Assembly (NCBI GenBank): GCA_016929015.1 | Contig: JAFGJQ010000470.1 | Location: 1 to 35,716, forward strand | Direction of reading: 5' to 3' | DNA length: 35,716 nt | DNA from: Phycisphaerae bacterium | Lineage (GTDB): Bacteria > Planctomycetota > Phycisphaerae > UBA1845 | Part shown: in pieces, positions 22,140-31,272 of the stretch | How the letters are laid out: each line of letters begins with the position of its first letter | Position numbering within the stretch: position 1 is the first letter of the stretch | The notes under the pieces: generated by a model | What the model saw: the letters and a program-made list of their open reading frames with translations, nothing else | Told to the model about the DNA's origin: nothing | The model's database searches: none | Made by a program: the position numbers and the translations under genes

Positions 22140-23305
22140 CGGCCGGCGGTCACAACCTTCCCCGGATTCTCCACGTGCTGAACGCGCTGGATGCCGGCGG
22201 CATGGAGCGTACGCTGCTGTCACTCGTGGCGGGCACGAGCGATCGGTTCGATCACGTGATCTGCACGCTGCGGGGGCCGGGCCCGCTGGCGGATCGCGTG
22301 CCGGCCTCCGCGAGGCTGGTGTCGCTGGGTGTGCAGGGCAGGCGAGCGCCGGCGGCGATCGGACTGGCCCGTGTCATCCGGTCATGCCGGCCGGCGCTGG
22401 TTCACGCCCGGAGCTGGGGTGTCTGGGCCGACGCGGCGCTGGGTTGCGTTCTGGGCGGCCGGCCGCCGCTGATCCTGAGCTTTCACGGTCTGCAATCCGA
22501 TACGGGTTTCGGCCGGCGTGATCGAATGCGGGCGCGCTGGCTTCGGTGCCTGTGTCGGCGGTACGCGTGCGTCTCTCGCGCGGGAACTCGGCAGCTTGTG
22601 GAGGAACTGGGCATTCCGTCTTCGTGGATCACGCTGTTGCCCAACGGCGTGGACACGGATCGTTTCCGTCCCCATTCCGGCGACGTCCGCGCGCGGGCTC
22701 GGGCCGCATTGGGCCTTCCGCAGACCGCCTTCATCGCGGGGACGACCGGGTCGCTCACGCCCGTCAAGGATCACGTTTGCTTCCTGCGCGGGCTGCGGCA
22801 ATGCCGCGACGCGGGGACGGTTATCCACGGGCTGGTTGTCGGTGACGGCCCCTTGCGGGCCGACTTGGCGGAACGGGTGCGACAGGAGGGAATGGAAGGG
22901 TTCGTGCATTTTACGGGCCGGCGCGACGACGGGCCGCAATTGCTGGCGGCCATGGATGTCTACGTGTGTTCCAGCCGGTCCGAAGGGATGAGCAACGCCG
23001 TGCTGGAGGCGATGGCGGCGGGTCTGCCCGTGGTGGCGACGGACGTGGGCGACAACGGGTGGCTGCTGGACGGCGGACGGGCCGGCGTGCTGGTTCCACC
23101 CCGGGCGCCGCAACCCCTTGCATCCGCAATCTGCCGACTGGCCGAGGATGAGGCCGTTCGCCGTGCCCTGGGCGACGCGGCTCGCCGCTGCGTGTGCGGG
23201 CAGTTCACGTCTGCCGGCACGCGGCAGCATCACGTCTCGTTGTACACGTCTGTGCTGGATGAGGTCAGCCGGCCGCAGCGCAGACCGGCTCTCGCTCTTC
23301 CGTGA
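22136..23305 (+). CDS. Family 4 glycosyltransferase
   Basis: The 389-aa protein starts at an ATG overlapping the previous stop as ATGA. N-terminal RILHVLNALDAGGMERTLLSLV is a textbook GT4 opening with the acceptor-binding GG-ME loop. The C-terminal half has LPNGVDTDRFRP, AGTTGSLTPVKDHVCFLRGL, and VYVCSSRSEGMSNAVLEAMA with the conserved E(x7)E arrangement, then GLPVVATDVGDNG. It is soluble or peripherally membrane-bound. It closes the run of four tightly coupled glycosyltransferase genes. Its 3' end overlaps the convergent methyltransferase gene by 41 nt. Confidence 0.93.
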   Translation: MTAGGHNLPRILHVLNALDAGGMERTLLSLVAGTSDRFDHVICTLRGPGPLADRVPASARLVSLGVQGRRAPAAIGLARVIRSCRPALVHARSWGVWADAALGCVLGGRPPLILSFHGLQSDTGFGRRDRMRARWLRCLCRRYACVSRAGTRQLVEELGIPSSWITLLPNGVDTDRFRPHSGDVRARARAALGLPQTAFIAGTTGSLTPVKDHVCFLRGLRQCRDAGTVIHGLVVGDGPLRADLAERVRQEGMEGFVHFTGRRDDGPQLLAAMDVYVCSSRSEGMSNAVLEAMAAGLPVVATDVGDNGWLLDGGRAGVLVPPRAPQPLASAICRLAEDEAVRRALGDAARRCVCGQFTSAGTRQHHVSLYTSVLDEVSRPQRRPALALP

Positions 23306-23936
23306 CGGCGGCGCCTCCCGCGAGACGGGATGGGGATTCCGCGTGTACGGTGCTTTCGGTCTTCCAGGCGCCGCAGATCGCCACGCCTTCGTGCCAATCC
23401 ACCGTGTAGCGGGACGTGAAGGCGGCGAAGTGGTTGCGGTAGTCGTCCAGGGTGTTTTGCCAGATGCCCGTGGACGGCTTCCGGCCGGACAGGTTCGTCA
23501 CGATGATGAGGACAAAGAGCCCGCCGGGCCGGACGTATCGCATGAGGCAGCGGGTCGTTTCGTGTACGTCAGGGTCGGCCAGGTCATAGTGGTACAGTCC
23601 GCAGCCACGGGTGACAACCACGTCAAAGCTCTCCGGGGGCACGGGCAGCGGCCGGCGGACGTCGGCGCAGTAATACCTGTGTCCGGGGTAGTACTCGCGG
23701 GCCCACCGGATCCCGGTTTCGGAGCGGTCCACACCGACGCAGTTCAGCCCCATCCGGTTGAACAGGTGCGTGTGGAACCCGCTTCCGCAGGCCGCCTCGA
23801 GCACGCGGGCCCCGCGGGGGATGCCGAACCGGCGGATGAAGTGGCGCCGGTGCCACCGCCACTCACGCCAGAACGAGTACTTCCAGCCGCCGTCGGCAAA
23901 AAACGATTCGTAGTGCATGGATTCTTCGTTGTACAT
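23265..23936 (-). CDS. SAM-dependent methyltransferase
   Basis: The 223-aa protein is a class I methyltransferase: motif I VLEAACGSGFHTHLF (about residues 45-59), the acidic loop VGVDRSETGIRWARE, and the post-motif strand SFDVVVTRGCGLYHYDL, followed by MRYVRPGGLFVLIIVTN. The N-terminus has HYESFFADGGWKYSFW. The ATG at 23936 follows GGGAG on the minus strand at normal spacing. It reads against the glycosyltransferases and shares its upstream region with the divergent Wzz-like gene. It probably modifies the polysaccharide, or a small molecule; the substrate is unknown. Confidence 0.87.
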   Translation of the reverse strand: MYNEESMHYESFFADGGWKYSFWREWRWHRRHFIRRFGIPRGARVLEAACGSGFHTHLFNRMGLNCVGVDRSETGIRWAREYYPGHRYYCADVRRPLPVPPESFDVVVTRGCGLYHYDLADPDVHETTRCLMRYVRPGGLFVLIIVTNLSGRKPSTGIWQNTLDDYRNHFAAFTSRYTVDWHEGVAICGAWKTESTVHAESPSRLAGGAAVTEEREPVCAAAG

Positions 23937-24002
23937 GTCGACTCCCGGGGGTTACAGGGCTGGACAGTGGTCGGCGAGGCCGAGGCGTCAACCCTCTGCG
24001 GT

Positions 24003-24113
24003 GTTATCGGAAGTCCGGGCCGCGAAGGTTGAGACGGGGTGCGTCCGATAACTCCGCCCGCCGTCGATGGCGTCCGAAGATTGATTCAGGCGTGCGGGCA
24101 AGCTCCCGATAAC
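24003..24113. promoter_or_regulatory. Three CCGATAAC motifs in the divergent gap before the Wzz gene
   Basis: CCGATAAC occurs on the minus strand at 24003-24010 and on the plus strand at 24045-24052 and 24106-24113. The two plus-strand copies share the longer string CCGATAACTCC. The gap serves the minus-strand methyltransferase and the plus-strand Wzz-like gene, and motif orientation matches both directions. Confidence 0.45.
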
Positions 24114-24202
24114 TCCAGCAAGGGCCATCGCGCCGGCGGGGCGGCTGCGCATGGCCCAAACGACCGGCCCGACGTATTGCGGAACGTGTGAGTTTTGCAC
24201 GA

Positions 24203-26233
24203 ATGACAGACGAGCATCACCGCTCTTCGTCCACAGCGCGGAATCGATCGGCCCCCGCAGAGCCACGGGAGCGGGTCGCGGACGATTCTCCGTTTGCGCA
24301 GGCGCAGCACACGGTGGGAGAGACCCTCCGGGTGGTGATCCTTCGGCGCTGGGCTTTCTTCGTGCCCTTCTGCGTGGTCGCCACGCTGGCCGCATTGATC
24401 AGTCATCAGATTCCCCGGAAGTACGGCGTCAGCACCGCGTTCGAGCGGCGGGACAATCCCGTGCTGCAGAACCTGCCCGCGGGCGGCGCCATCAAGCTGG
24501 TGAAGGACAGCCGGCCCACCGTCACGCGCGACCTTCGCGACATCACTCTCATGGAGGACGTGCTGGACGATATCGGGCTGACGGCGTCGCTTCCGCGCAC
24601 GGCGGAGGGCGAGCTGACGCCGGAAGGGCAGCGCGCCCGCCGATCCATGGCCGGTCGGTACGCGGCGGGCGTATCCGTTGACGTCAAGTCGTTTGCATCG
24701 GAGACGTCATTCGACAATATGACGATATCGTGCGACGGTCAGGATCCGTCGCATCTTGCCGAGGTATGCAACGCCCTGCGGGATCGGTACATCGCGCAGA
24801 CGCGGGTGAAGATGACGCAACGACTGACGGAGACGCGCGAGTATTTCGCCGAACAGGCCGCCGCGTGCCAGGCCCGGATCGCCGAATTGAACCGCGCTCG
24901 ACTGGGCAGCGTGCTGAACAGCTCGCTGGCGGACCTGGCCGATCCGCAATCCGTCGCGAATCGCCTGCAGCGCCTGCGGAACGAACGAGACACGCTGTTG
25001 CGTGAGCGCGACGACCTGGAAATCCGCATTGAGGCCCACGAGGACAACCTCAGCCGGCTGGGTCAACTGGCGGGTCGCGGCAGCGGCGGGGCAGCGGGGT
25101 CCGGTACGCCCGTGCTGTATCGCAGCCCGCAGGCCGTCCGGATCCAGACAGAGATCGAGGAGGTCGACGCGCAGATCTATCGGGAGCGACAGGAGAACAA
25201 GAAGACGGCCCGGCACCCGGACGTGGCGGAACTCCTGCGCAGGCGTGCAGTGCTGCTGGAGCGGCTGTCGCGGCAGGCGGAGGTGGACGCGCTGACCGCC
25301 GTGGTGGCGCCGGGGATCGAGTCGTCCTCCGTGCCGATGACGTCGACCGGCAGCGACACCGTTCTCGCACAGATCTCCAACCTGAAGATGGAACTCAAGA
25401 CGCTTCGCAGCCAACTCCAGCGGACGGAACGCTCCCTGGAGGTGGTCGAGGCGGACGTGAAGGATTTTGAGGCCCGAAAGAGCGAGGTATTCGAGAACTT
25501 CCAGGCCCGCGAGGACGTGACCGACGCCCTCAAGACGGCCCAGCAGGAACACATTCTCTACCAGGTGACGCTCTCCAAGCTGGACACCCTGCTCACGGCG
25601 GACGAGAGCGAGCGGGCGGTGGGCTTCACCGTGCTTTCGCCGGCGCGGGCCGCACTGGTGCCCAGCAGCCCCAAGCCGAATATCGTGTTGATGATCGCAC
25701 TGCTTCTGGGGATCATCAGCGGCGCCTGCGGCGTGCTGCTGGCGGAGATTTTCGACCGGTCGTTCCACACCACGCGGCAGGTTACCCGAAGCCTGGGCCT
25801 CAGCGTGCTGGAGTGCATCGATGAGATCGTGACGGCCGCTGACCGGGCCCGCCAGTTCCGGCGACGCGTGCTGCTGGCGCCGGTCGTGGTCCTGATTATG
25901 CTCGCGGCCGTCTCAGGCAGCAATGTCATGGCCTACCTGAGCCTCAAACGGCCGCACACCTACCAGAGCCTGATGCGCGTTCCCGAGCAGGCATGGGGCC
26001 AGGTCGCGGGGCTGTGGCAGTCGCCGGGCCCGTCGCAGGCGGGGGCCGACGAGCCCGCCGAGATCCATCCGCGCGTCGTGCCGGCGGGGGATGTGCGTCT
26101 GGCCTCCCGGCCGGACATTGCTTCGGATGACCTGCTGTTTCAGGGGATGCTCGACTCGTCGCTCCGTCCGCCATTTCCGCTTGAACCGTTCCGTCCGTTG
26201 CCGCCGGCGTTTCGCCCCGAACGCTCCGAGTAA
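24203..26233 (+). CDS. Wzz/GumC-type polysaccharide chain-length protein without kinase domain
   Basis: The track begins at a GTG at 24188; the ATG at 24203 (MTDEHHRSS) is about as likely, as neither has a good ribosome site, and it gives 676 aa. After a polar start, a TM helix lies at about residues 55-75 (WAFFVPFCVVATLAALI), then a large periplasmic coiled-coil region with several long charged helices, then TM helices at about 492-515 (NIVLMIALLLGIISGACGVLLAE) and 560-580. The Wzz signature is the TM-flanked coiled coil plus a conserved proline-rich stretch before the second TM (PSSPKPN). No Walker A follows the second TM, so there is no fused tyrosine kinase, unlike many GumC/EpsB relatives. 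The protein would set glycan chain length or aid export. Confidence 0.85.
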   Translation: MTDEHHRSSSTARNRSAPAEPRERVADDSPFAQAQHTVGETLRVVILRRWAFFVPFCVVATLAALISHQIPRKYGVSTAFERRDNPVLQNLPAGGAIKLVKDSRPTVTRDLRDITLMEDVLDDIGLTASLPRTAEGELTPEGQRARRSMAGRYAAGVSVDVKSFASETSFDNMTISCDGQDPSHLAEVCNALRDRYIAQTRVKMTQRLTETREYFAEQAAACQARIAELNRARLGSVLNSSLADLADPQSVANRLQRLRNERDTLLRERDDLEIRIEAHEDNLSRLGQLAGRGSGGAAGSGTPVLYRSPQAVRIQTEIEEVDAQIYRERQENKKTARHPDVAELLRRRAVLLERLSRQAEVDALTAVVAPGIESSSVPMTSTGSDTVLAQISNLKMELKTLRSQLQRTERSLEVVEADVKDFEARKSEVFENFQAREDVTDALKTAQQEHILYQVTLSKLDTLLTADESERAVGFTVLSPARAALVPSSPKPNIVLMIALLLGIISGACGVLLAEIFDRSFHTTRQVTRSLGLSVLECIDEIVTAADRARQFRRRVLLAPVVVLIMLAAVSGSNVMAYLSLKRPHTYQSLMRVPEQAWGQVAGLWQSPGPSQAGADEPAEIHPRVVPAGDVRLASRPDIASDDLLFQGMLDSSLRPPFPLEPFRPLPPAFRPERSE

Positions 26234-26236
26234 CAT

Positions 26237-26309
26237 CCGATAACGCGGTTCTTCATCCGATCACGAACGTTATCGCCGTTTCGTAAGTCACGCGGCATCC
26301 GCTCCGATA
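26237..26309. promoter_or_regulatory. CCGATAAC motif and degenerate copies before the TPR gene
   Basis: One exact CCGATAAC lies at 26237-26244. Near copies follow: CCGATCAC shortly after, GTTATCG on the other strand near 26269, and CCGATAGA near 26304. This 120-nt gap separates the Wzz-like gene from the first TPR gene. Confidence 0.35.
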
Positions 26310-26353
26310 GATAGGTGAGCACTCCGGGACCCTGTTGTGACAGGAGGAGACTT

Positions 26354-27577
26354 ATGCCCCATAACGGGGAGCATCACCACGCCGCGAAAACTCCCGCCGG
26401 GTCGGCGGCAGAGCTTGTGGCGGCCGTGCGGCGATTCTTCGAGCAACGGCATCGGTTGCGGCAGGCCGTTATTCTTCTGAACAACGGTCGACACGGCGAG
26501 GCCGCCGAGTGTTTTGCGGCGCTGAGTCGGGCGTGTCCGGATCGACCATCCCTCTCGGCCTGCCTTGCGGCGTCCCTGCACGGTGCGGGTCGTCACGCCG
26601 AGGCGGTGGAAGCGAGCGCCGACGCCCTGCCCGCCCGCCAGGATGATGACGAGACTTGTGTGCGGTACGCCTGGGCGCTGTGGAATGCCGGTCGGCGGGA
26701 CGCGGCTTTGAGCACGCTTCGCGAGCGTCTGTTGCAGCGGCCGGACCGCGCGGAGCTGCATTACCAGATGGCAACGCTTCTGGCGTCTGCGGATTCCCCG
26801 GACGAGGCGGAGCTTCACTTCCGCCGGGCCGTTGTGCTGGATGAGAACCACGTGGACGCGCTGGTCGGTCTGGCCCTGTGCGAAGGCGTGCGGCGCCGGA
26901 CCTCCAATGCACTGCGGCATTTGACGCGGGCGCAGCGGCTTCGTCCGTCGGATGCCCGGACCAACCTGTTGCTGAGCCTGGCCGCCCAGGCGGCGGAGCA
27001 GATGGGGCTGGCCGATCCCGTTCAGGCGGCGCTGCCGGATGTGGGACCGAGCGAGGCCGAAGCCGTCGAGCAGCTCAGCCGGGTCATCGAGGCAGAGCCG
27101 GATTTTGTGGACGCCTTCCTGTCGCTGCCGCCGGACGATCTCGACGCCGACGTGTTCGGGCTTCTGGCGGAGACGCTTTCGCTGACTCTTCGCCGTCAGC
27201 CGGAGCATGCGGACCTCTACTACCACTGCGGGCGCGTGCTGGAACGGCTGGGTCGCCGTCGCGAGGCCATCGAGGCGACGGAGCAGGCGGTGCGTGCGGA
27301 CCCGGGGTGCGTACGGGCGCTGATCCAGTTGGGCACGCTGTACGGACAGACCAACCGGCTCGACGACGCGGCCGGCCGGCTGGAAGAGGCGATTGCCCGC
27401 GGGGCCGCGTATCCGGACGTGTACCTGCTGCTCGGGCATCAGTATCGCCGGTCGGGGCGGACAGACCGCGCTCGCTGGGCATACGGACAGGCGTTGCATC
27501 TGAACAGTCAGTTTGCGGCGGCCCGGGAGGCCTTGGCGTCTCTGGCGAACGTGGAGGTTGCGGCGGTCCAGGCCTAG
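26354..27577 (+). CDS. TPR repeat protein
   Basis: The ATG at 26354 (MPHNGEHHHAAK) follows a perfect AGGAGG 5 nt upstream and is preferred to the track start at 26315, giving 407 aa. The protein is a string of about ten TPR-like helix pairs, for example LNNGRHGEAAECFAALSRACP, RAELHYQMATLLASAD and GRVLERLGRRREAIEATEQA. There is no signal peptide or TM helix, so it is probably a cytosolic scaffold. It follows the Wzz-like gene and precedes a second TPR gene, a pairing seen in several exopolysaccharide export loci, where TPR proteins help assemble the export machine. Confidence 0.85.
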   Translation: MPHNGEHHHAAKTPAGSAAELVAAVRRFFEQRHRLRQAVILLNNGRHGEAAECFAALSRACPDRPSLSACLAASLHGAGRHAEAVEASADALPARQDDDETCVRYAWALWNAGRRDAALSTLRERLLQRPDRAELHYQMATLLASADSPDEAELHFRRAVVLDENHVDALVGLALCEGVRRRTSNALRHLTRAQRLRPSDARTNLLLSLAAQAAEQMGLADPVQAALPDVGPSEAEAVEQLSRVIEAEPDFVDAFLSLPPDDLDADVFGLLAETLSLTLRRQPEHADLYYHCGRVLERLGRRREAIEATEQAVRADPGCVRALIQLGTLYGQTNRLDDAAGRLEEAIARGAAYPDVYLLLGHQYRRSGRTDRARWAYGQALHLNSQFAAAREALASLANVEVAAVQA

Positions 27578-27598
27578 TTGCCCTGGGGCGGAGAGATC

Positions 27599-29296
27599 AT
27601 GTCATACCTGCTGGAAGTTCTGGGCCGCGGATTGCTGTGCGAAATGGCGGCGGCGTTTCGTCGCTCGCTCGCCGACGATCCGGACGTGCCCTCTGCCGAT
27701 CTGCGGCAACAGGCGGCGGATTGCCCGGATGACCTGGAGGCCGGCCGGCGCTGGGGCGCGCGTTGCCTCGCCGAGAAGAACTTCGTGCGAGCCCGGGACG
27801 TGTTTCGCCACTGCGTCGCGAAGTTCCCCGACGACGTGACGTCCCGGGCGGGCCTGGCGTGTGCGCTGGATGAGCTCGGCGAGATCGAGGAGTGCATTCA
27901 GAACCTGCGGGCGGCGCGGCGCGTCGAGCCGGAGGACGGCCCGCTGCTGTTCGCCCTGGGCTACGCGAACGAAAAGGCCGGGCACACGCGGGATGCCGTC
28001 GAGGCGTATCGCGCGGCGGTGCATCACGCACCGCACCTGCGCAACAGTCACGAACGACTCGCGGCCATTTACCTGAAACAGGACGACTACGAGCGGGCGA
28101 TCGACCATTACGAACACTTGTGCCATTCCGAGCCGGGCGACGTATCCTTGTCGCTGTCGCTGGCGAACCTCTACTTCCAGGTGGGGATGTACGACGAGGC
28201 GATTCGGCGGTACCAGTTCGCCCTATCCATCGATCCGGAAAACTGGGAGACCCGCAACGACCTGGCCGACGCATACGAGGAGGCGGGCCTGTTCCGCGAG
28301 GCGATTGACCAGTTGGAGAAATCGCTGGCGAAGCAGACGGACAGCGCCGACATGCACCTGCGGCTGGGCGACCTGTACGCGCGCATCGGGCTGGATGAAT
28401 ACGCGCTGAAGCATTACGAGCGCGCCGTGCAACTGCATCCCAGCTACCTGGAGGCGACCATCAAGGTCGGCACCACGAACCTGCGCCTGGGCCACTACCT
28501 GGAGTCGGCCCAGTGGTTCAACAAGGCGGTGGAGATCAACGACCGGCTGCTGGCCGGATATGTGGGCCTGGCGGTGGCGCAGTACGAACTGGGGGACGTG
28601 GCCGAGGCGAACGCCAGCCTGGACCTGGCCCTGAGCGCCGAACCCAACAGCACGCTGCTGTTTTCCGAGATGGCCCGCCTGCAGCTCAAGCTGGGCGCGG
28701 CGCGGGAGTCGAAGCGATATCTCGGCTCGGCCGAGACGCACCCGTCGTCCAGACGGGGCACGGACCTGGCCGTGGACGATCTCGTGGCCCGCCAGATCGA
28801 TCGGCACCGGGAGGCGATCCGACAGCGCCCGAACCACGCCGATCTGCACTACCGGCTGGGCCTGCTGCTGCGCCACTGCAACGAAACCGAGGAGGCGATC
28901 CAGTGCTTCCGCCAGGCGGTGGCCATCAACCCCACGTACGTCAAGGCACTGATCAAGCTCGGGCTCTGCCTGAAGGAAAGCGGGCAGATGGAGGCCGCCG
29001 TGGAGCCGCTGCGGCAGGCGGCCGAGCTGGACCCGCACGATGCGGACCTGCACTATACGCTCGGCCTGATCTTCGCCGACCAGCGGAAGTTCTCCCTGGC
29101 CGTCGAGCAGTTTGAGACCGCCCTGTCCCGCGACCCCAAGAACATCGACTTCCACGCCAACCTGGCGCTGGCTCTCCAGAACATGGGCTTGGTGGACCGG
29201 GCCGCCGCAAGCTGGCAGACCCTCTGCGACATGCTCCCCGAAACCGCCGCCGGCCGGACCCTGCTCCGCCAGGCGACGCAGCGGGAAGAGGAATGA
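27599..29296 (+). CDS. Large TPR repeat protein
   Basis: The ATG at 27599 (MSYLLEVLGRGLL) with a GGAG site upstream is preferred to the TTG at 27578; the protein has 565 aa. After about 50 residues it is made almost wholly of TPR motifs with the canonical spacing, such as NSHERLAAIYLKQDDYERAI, SLANLYFQVGMYDEAIRRYQ, ADLHYRLGLLLRHCNETEEA and ADLHYTLGLIFADQRKFSLA. About thirteen repeats can be counted. The start is 21 nt after the previous TPR gene, so both are likely in one transcript. A protein-protein scaffold role in polysaccharide assembly or regulation is inferred from location. No enzyme domain is visible. Confidence 0.9.
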   Translation: MSYLLEVLGRGLLCEMAAAFRRSLADDPDVPSADLRQQAADCPDDLEAGRRWGARCLAEKNFVRARDVFRHCVAKFPDDVTSRAGLACALDELGEIEECIQNLRAARRVEPEDGPLLFALGYANEKAGHTRDAVEAYRAAVHHAPHLRNSHERLAAIYLKQDDYERAIDHYEHLCHSEPGDVSLSLSLANLYFQVGMYDEAIRRYQFALSIDPENWETRNDLADAYEEAGLFREAIDQLEKSLAKQTDSADMHLRLGDLYARIGLDEYALKHYERAVQLHPSYLEATIKVGTTNLRLGHYLESAQWFNKAVEINDRLLAGYVGLAVAQYELGDVAEANASLDLALSAEPNSTLLFSEMARLQLKLGAARESKRYLGSAETHPSSRRGTDLAVDDLVARQIDRHREAIRQRPNHADLHYRLGLLLRHCNETEEAIQCFRQAVAINPTYVKALIKLGLCLKESGQMEAAVEPLRQAAELDPHDADLHYTLGLIFADQRKFSLAVEQFETALSRDPKNIDFHANLALALQNMGLVDRAAASWQTLCDMLPETAAGRTLLRQATQREEE

Positions 29297-29374
29297 ACAA
29301 GGCGAGCAGGCTGTGCGTATCTCCGACGCAGCCGTCGTGCCTATGAAGGCCGTCGAGTATCCAGTTCACACCCA

Positions 29375-31153
29375 CTACTCGTGATAAAGGCTTGTCCCGG
29401 TCGAGAGGATGTGCTCCAGCGTGGGACGGTAGGTGACGGCCATGCGATAGAAGCCCAGGTCAGTTGGGTGGACGCCGTCGACGGTGCCGTTTTCGGGGCC
29501 GGCCAGTTGCTCGGCGCCTTCCAGGTAGAATAGATGTTTCACGCCGTCCTTCGTTAACGCGTCGAACGCTTCACGCAGGGCCGCATTGCCGGGATTCGTG
29601 GCGGGCAGGAGCGGGTTCTCCACCAGCAGGATCGGTGTGTCCGGATGGGCCTCGCGCAGGCGGCGCACGGAAGGCTGAATTCGCTCGCGGACCAGCTCCG
29701 TGGTCATGTTCGGCAGCGCTTCCAGCACGTAGACCGCCGGGTCCAACTCGCTCAACAGATCGACCAGGGCGGGCTCCATTTTGCCGGCACCGGAGAAGCC
29801 AAGATTGATGACTTCCCGATCGAGCCAGCGGCCGAGGATGGCGGTGTGGCACATGCCGGCGCGGGATGCGCATCCGCCCTGCGTGATGGACGTGCCGTAG
29901 AAGACAATCGGTCGGGCTTTCTCCGCCGGGCGGGGCGGCGCCTTGGCCAGCGTGGCGCCGGGCTCAATGCCAAGCTGGAGTTCCGCCGTGCCGTTGTACA
30001 GCGGCAGATAGAGCATGTACTCGGTGAGCTCGGTCCCAAGTCCCTTTGCGACATCGGCGGTGGTCTTCTCCGTCTTCGGCCGGCCGACGCCGCAGAAGAC
30101 CCATTGGCCCTCGCGGCGGGCGTAGAGGTCCAGGCCGCTGTTGCCGGTGGCGGCCATGTGGTTCATCGCCCCGCCGCCGTCCCAGGTGGCGGCGATGCGG
30201 GGTGAATTCGTGACAAAGCGGACGGCGATGCCCGCGGTGTGCTTGCTCAGCGACCAGACCGCACCCGGCACCACGTCTTTCGCCTTGGCGGGCAGACGGT
30301 TGTAGAAGCCTTCGGTGTCGGTCCAGCCCTTGCCCTCGATGGTCAGCTCCTTCGCGTCGTACCAGAGAAGTTCGGAGGACGGTTGCGACGTGGCGTGGGT
30401 GGGGTCGAGCTTTCCGGGGACTGGCGCCGCGGCGGCCAGTGCGCTCTCGATCCGGGCGGCCCAGATGCGGTAGCCGGCCTCGTTGAGGTGCAGGCCGTCG
30501 CGGGAGTACTCGGCCTTCAGTGCTCCATCCGCATCCACGTACGGCGCGTGGACGTCCATGAACGGGCAATGGGCGTCGTCGGCGATTTTCTTCAGCCGTT
30601 GGTTCAGATCGACGATCATCGGGTTCAGTTCGGCGTAGTTGTCCCGCGTGGGGAACAGCCCGACAATCACCAGCGGCACCTCGGGCAGGCGGTCGCGGAT
30701 GCGTTTGACCACTTCGCGATAGCACGTTTCCACCTCGTCGATGGAAGGCGTGCCGTGCCGCCACAGCTCGCCCAGGTCGTTCACGCCGTTTTCCAGGAAG
30801 ATGACGGACGGCTTGCAGTCAAACACCGAGCAATCCAGTCGGTGCAGGATGCCGCGATCGGTCAGGCCGATGCGGTCGGATATGATGCCGCGGTTCACGA
30901 TGCGACGGCCGGGCAGCAGCTTGCCTGTGTCAAAGCCCTCCACGTGCGACGAGCCGACCAGCACGATGCCGCCGGGCTCCACGTTCTCCGCCCGGAAGAG
31001 GGCGACGCGGTCATGGTAGTGCTTCGCCCATTTGTCGACGGGCGGCGGCGTCTGCTCGGATGGCGTCTGTGCGCCGCCGGCGCAGACCACTCCACCGAGA
31101 ATCGCACAAAGACCCGCCGCTGTGATCCTGCGTCGGTTGCAGCGAAACATCAT
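29375..31153 (-). CDS. Secreted double SGNH/GDSL hydrolase
   Basis: The track extends to 31522, into the neighbouring gene. The ATG at 31153 (MMFRCNRRRITAAG) follows GGAG at 8 nt and opens a signal peptide with AAGLCAILGGVVCAGGA, giving 592 aa. The first SGNH domain (about 60-240) has IVLVGSSHVEGF, ENGVNDLGE and RDGLHLNEAGY. A beta-sandwich segment (about 260-410) follows. The second SGNH domain (about 414-585) has IVFYGTSITQGG, LEALPNMT and DGVHPTDLGFY. The sandwich-plus-SGNH half resembles SsfX3-type acyl esterases. Both domains keep serine, asparagine and the Asp-x-x-His pair, so both may be active. Deacetylation or deacylation of glycans fits the adjacent hexosaminidase and NagA. Confidence 0.88.
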   Translation of the reverse strand: MMFRCNRRRITAAGLCAILGGVVCAGGAQTPSEQTPPPVDKWAKHYHDRVALFRAENVEPGGIVLVGSSHVEGFDTGKLLPGRRIVNRGIISDRIGLTDRGILHRLDCSVFDCKPSVIFLENGVNDLGELWRHGTPSIDEVETCYREVVKRIRDRLPEVPLVIVGLFPTRDNYAELNPMIVDLNQRLKKIADDAHCPFMDVHAPYVDADGALKAEYSRDGLHLNEAGYRIWAARIESALAAAAPVPGKLDPTHATSQPSSELLWYDAKELTIEGKGWTDTEGFYNRLPAKAKDVVPGAVWSLSKHTAGIAVRFVTNSPRIAATWDGGGAMNHMAATGNSGLDLYARREGQWVFCGVGRPKTEKTTADVAKGLGTELTEYMLYLPLYNGTAELQLGIEPGATLAKAPPRPAEKARPIVFYGTSITQGGCASRAGMCHTAILGRWLDREVINLGFSGAGKMEPALVDLLSELDPAVYVLEALPNMTTELVRERIQPSVRRLREAHPDTPILLVENPLLPATNPGNAALREAFDALTKDGVKHLFYLEGAEQLAGPENGTVDGVHPTDLGFYRMAVTYRPTLEHILSTGTSLYHE

Positions 31154-31204
31154 CCTTCCGTCTCCAGTTTGCAGTTTTCCAGTCCTTGTGGCCCCGGCTT
31201 CTTC

Positions 31205-31232
31205 TGTGGGACCGGCTTTCCAGCCGGTCTCT
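31205..31232 (+). repeat. 28-bp dispersed hairpin repeat, copy 1
   Basis: TGTGGGACCGGCTTTCCAGC, continuing CGGTCTCT, is identical to the copy at 35687-35714. Its core GACCGGCT-TTCC-AGCCGGTC is a perfect 8-bp stem with a 4-nt loop. It lies between the SGNH and FG-GAP genes. A partial relative, GGATTCCAGCCGGTCTC, follows near 31259. Confidence 0.85.
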
Positions 31233-31272
31233 ACGCTCGGGCGAATCAGGCGAGCCCGGATTCCAGCCGGTC

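Noticed and set aside
24203-26233. Wzz-like protein considered as a BY-kinase fusion
   Set aside because: No Walker A, Walker A' or tyrosine cluster follows the last TM helices.
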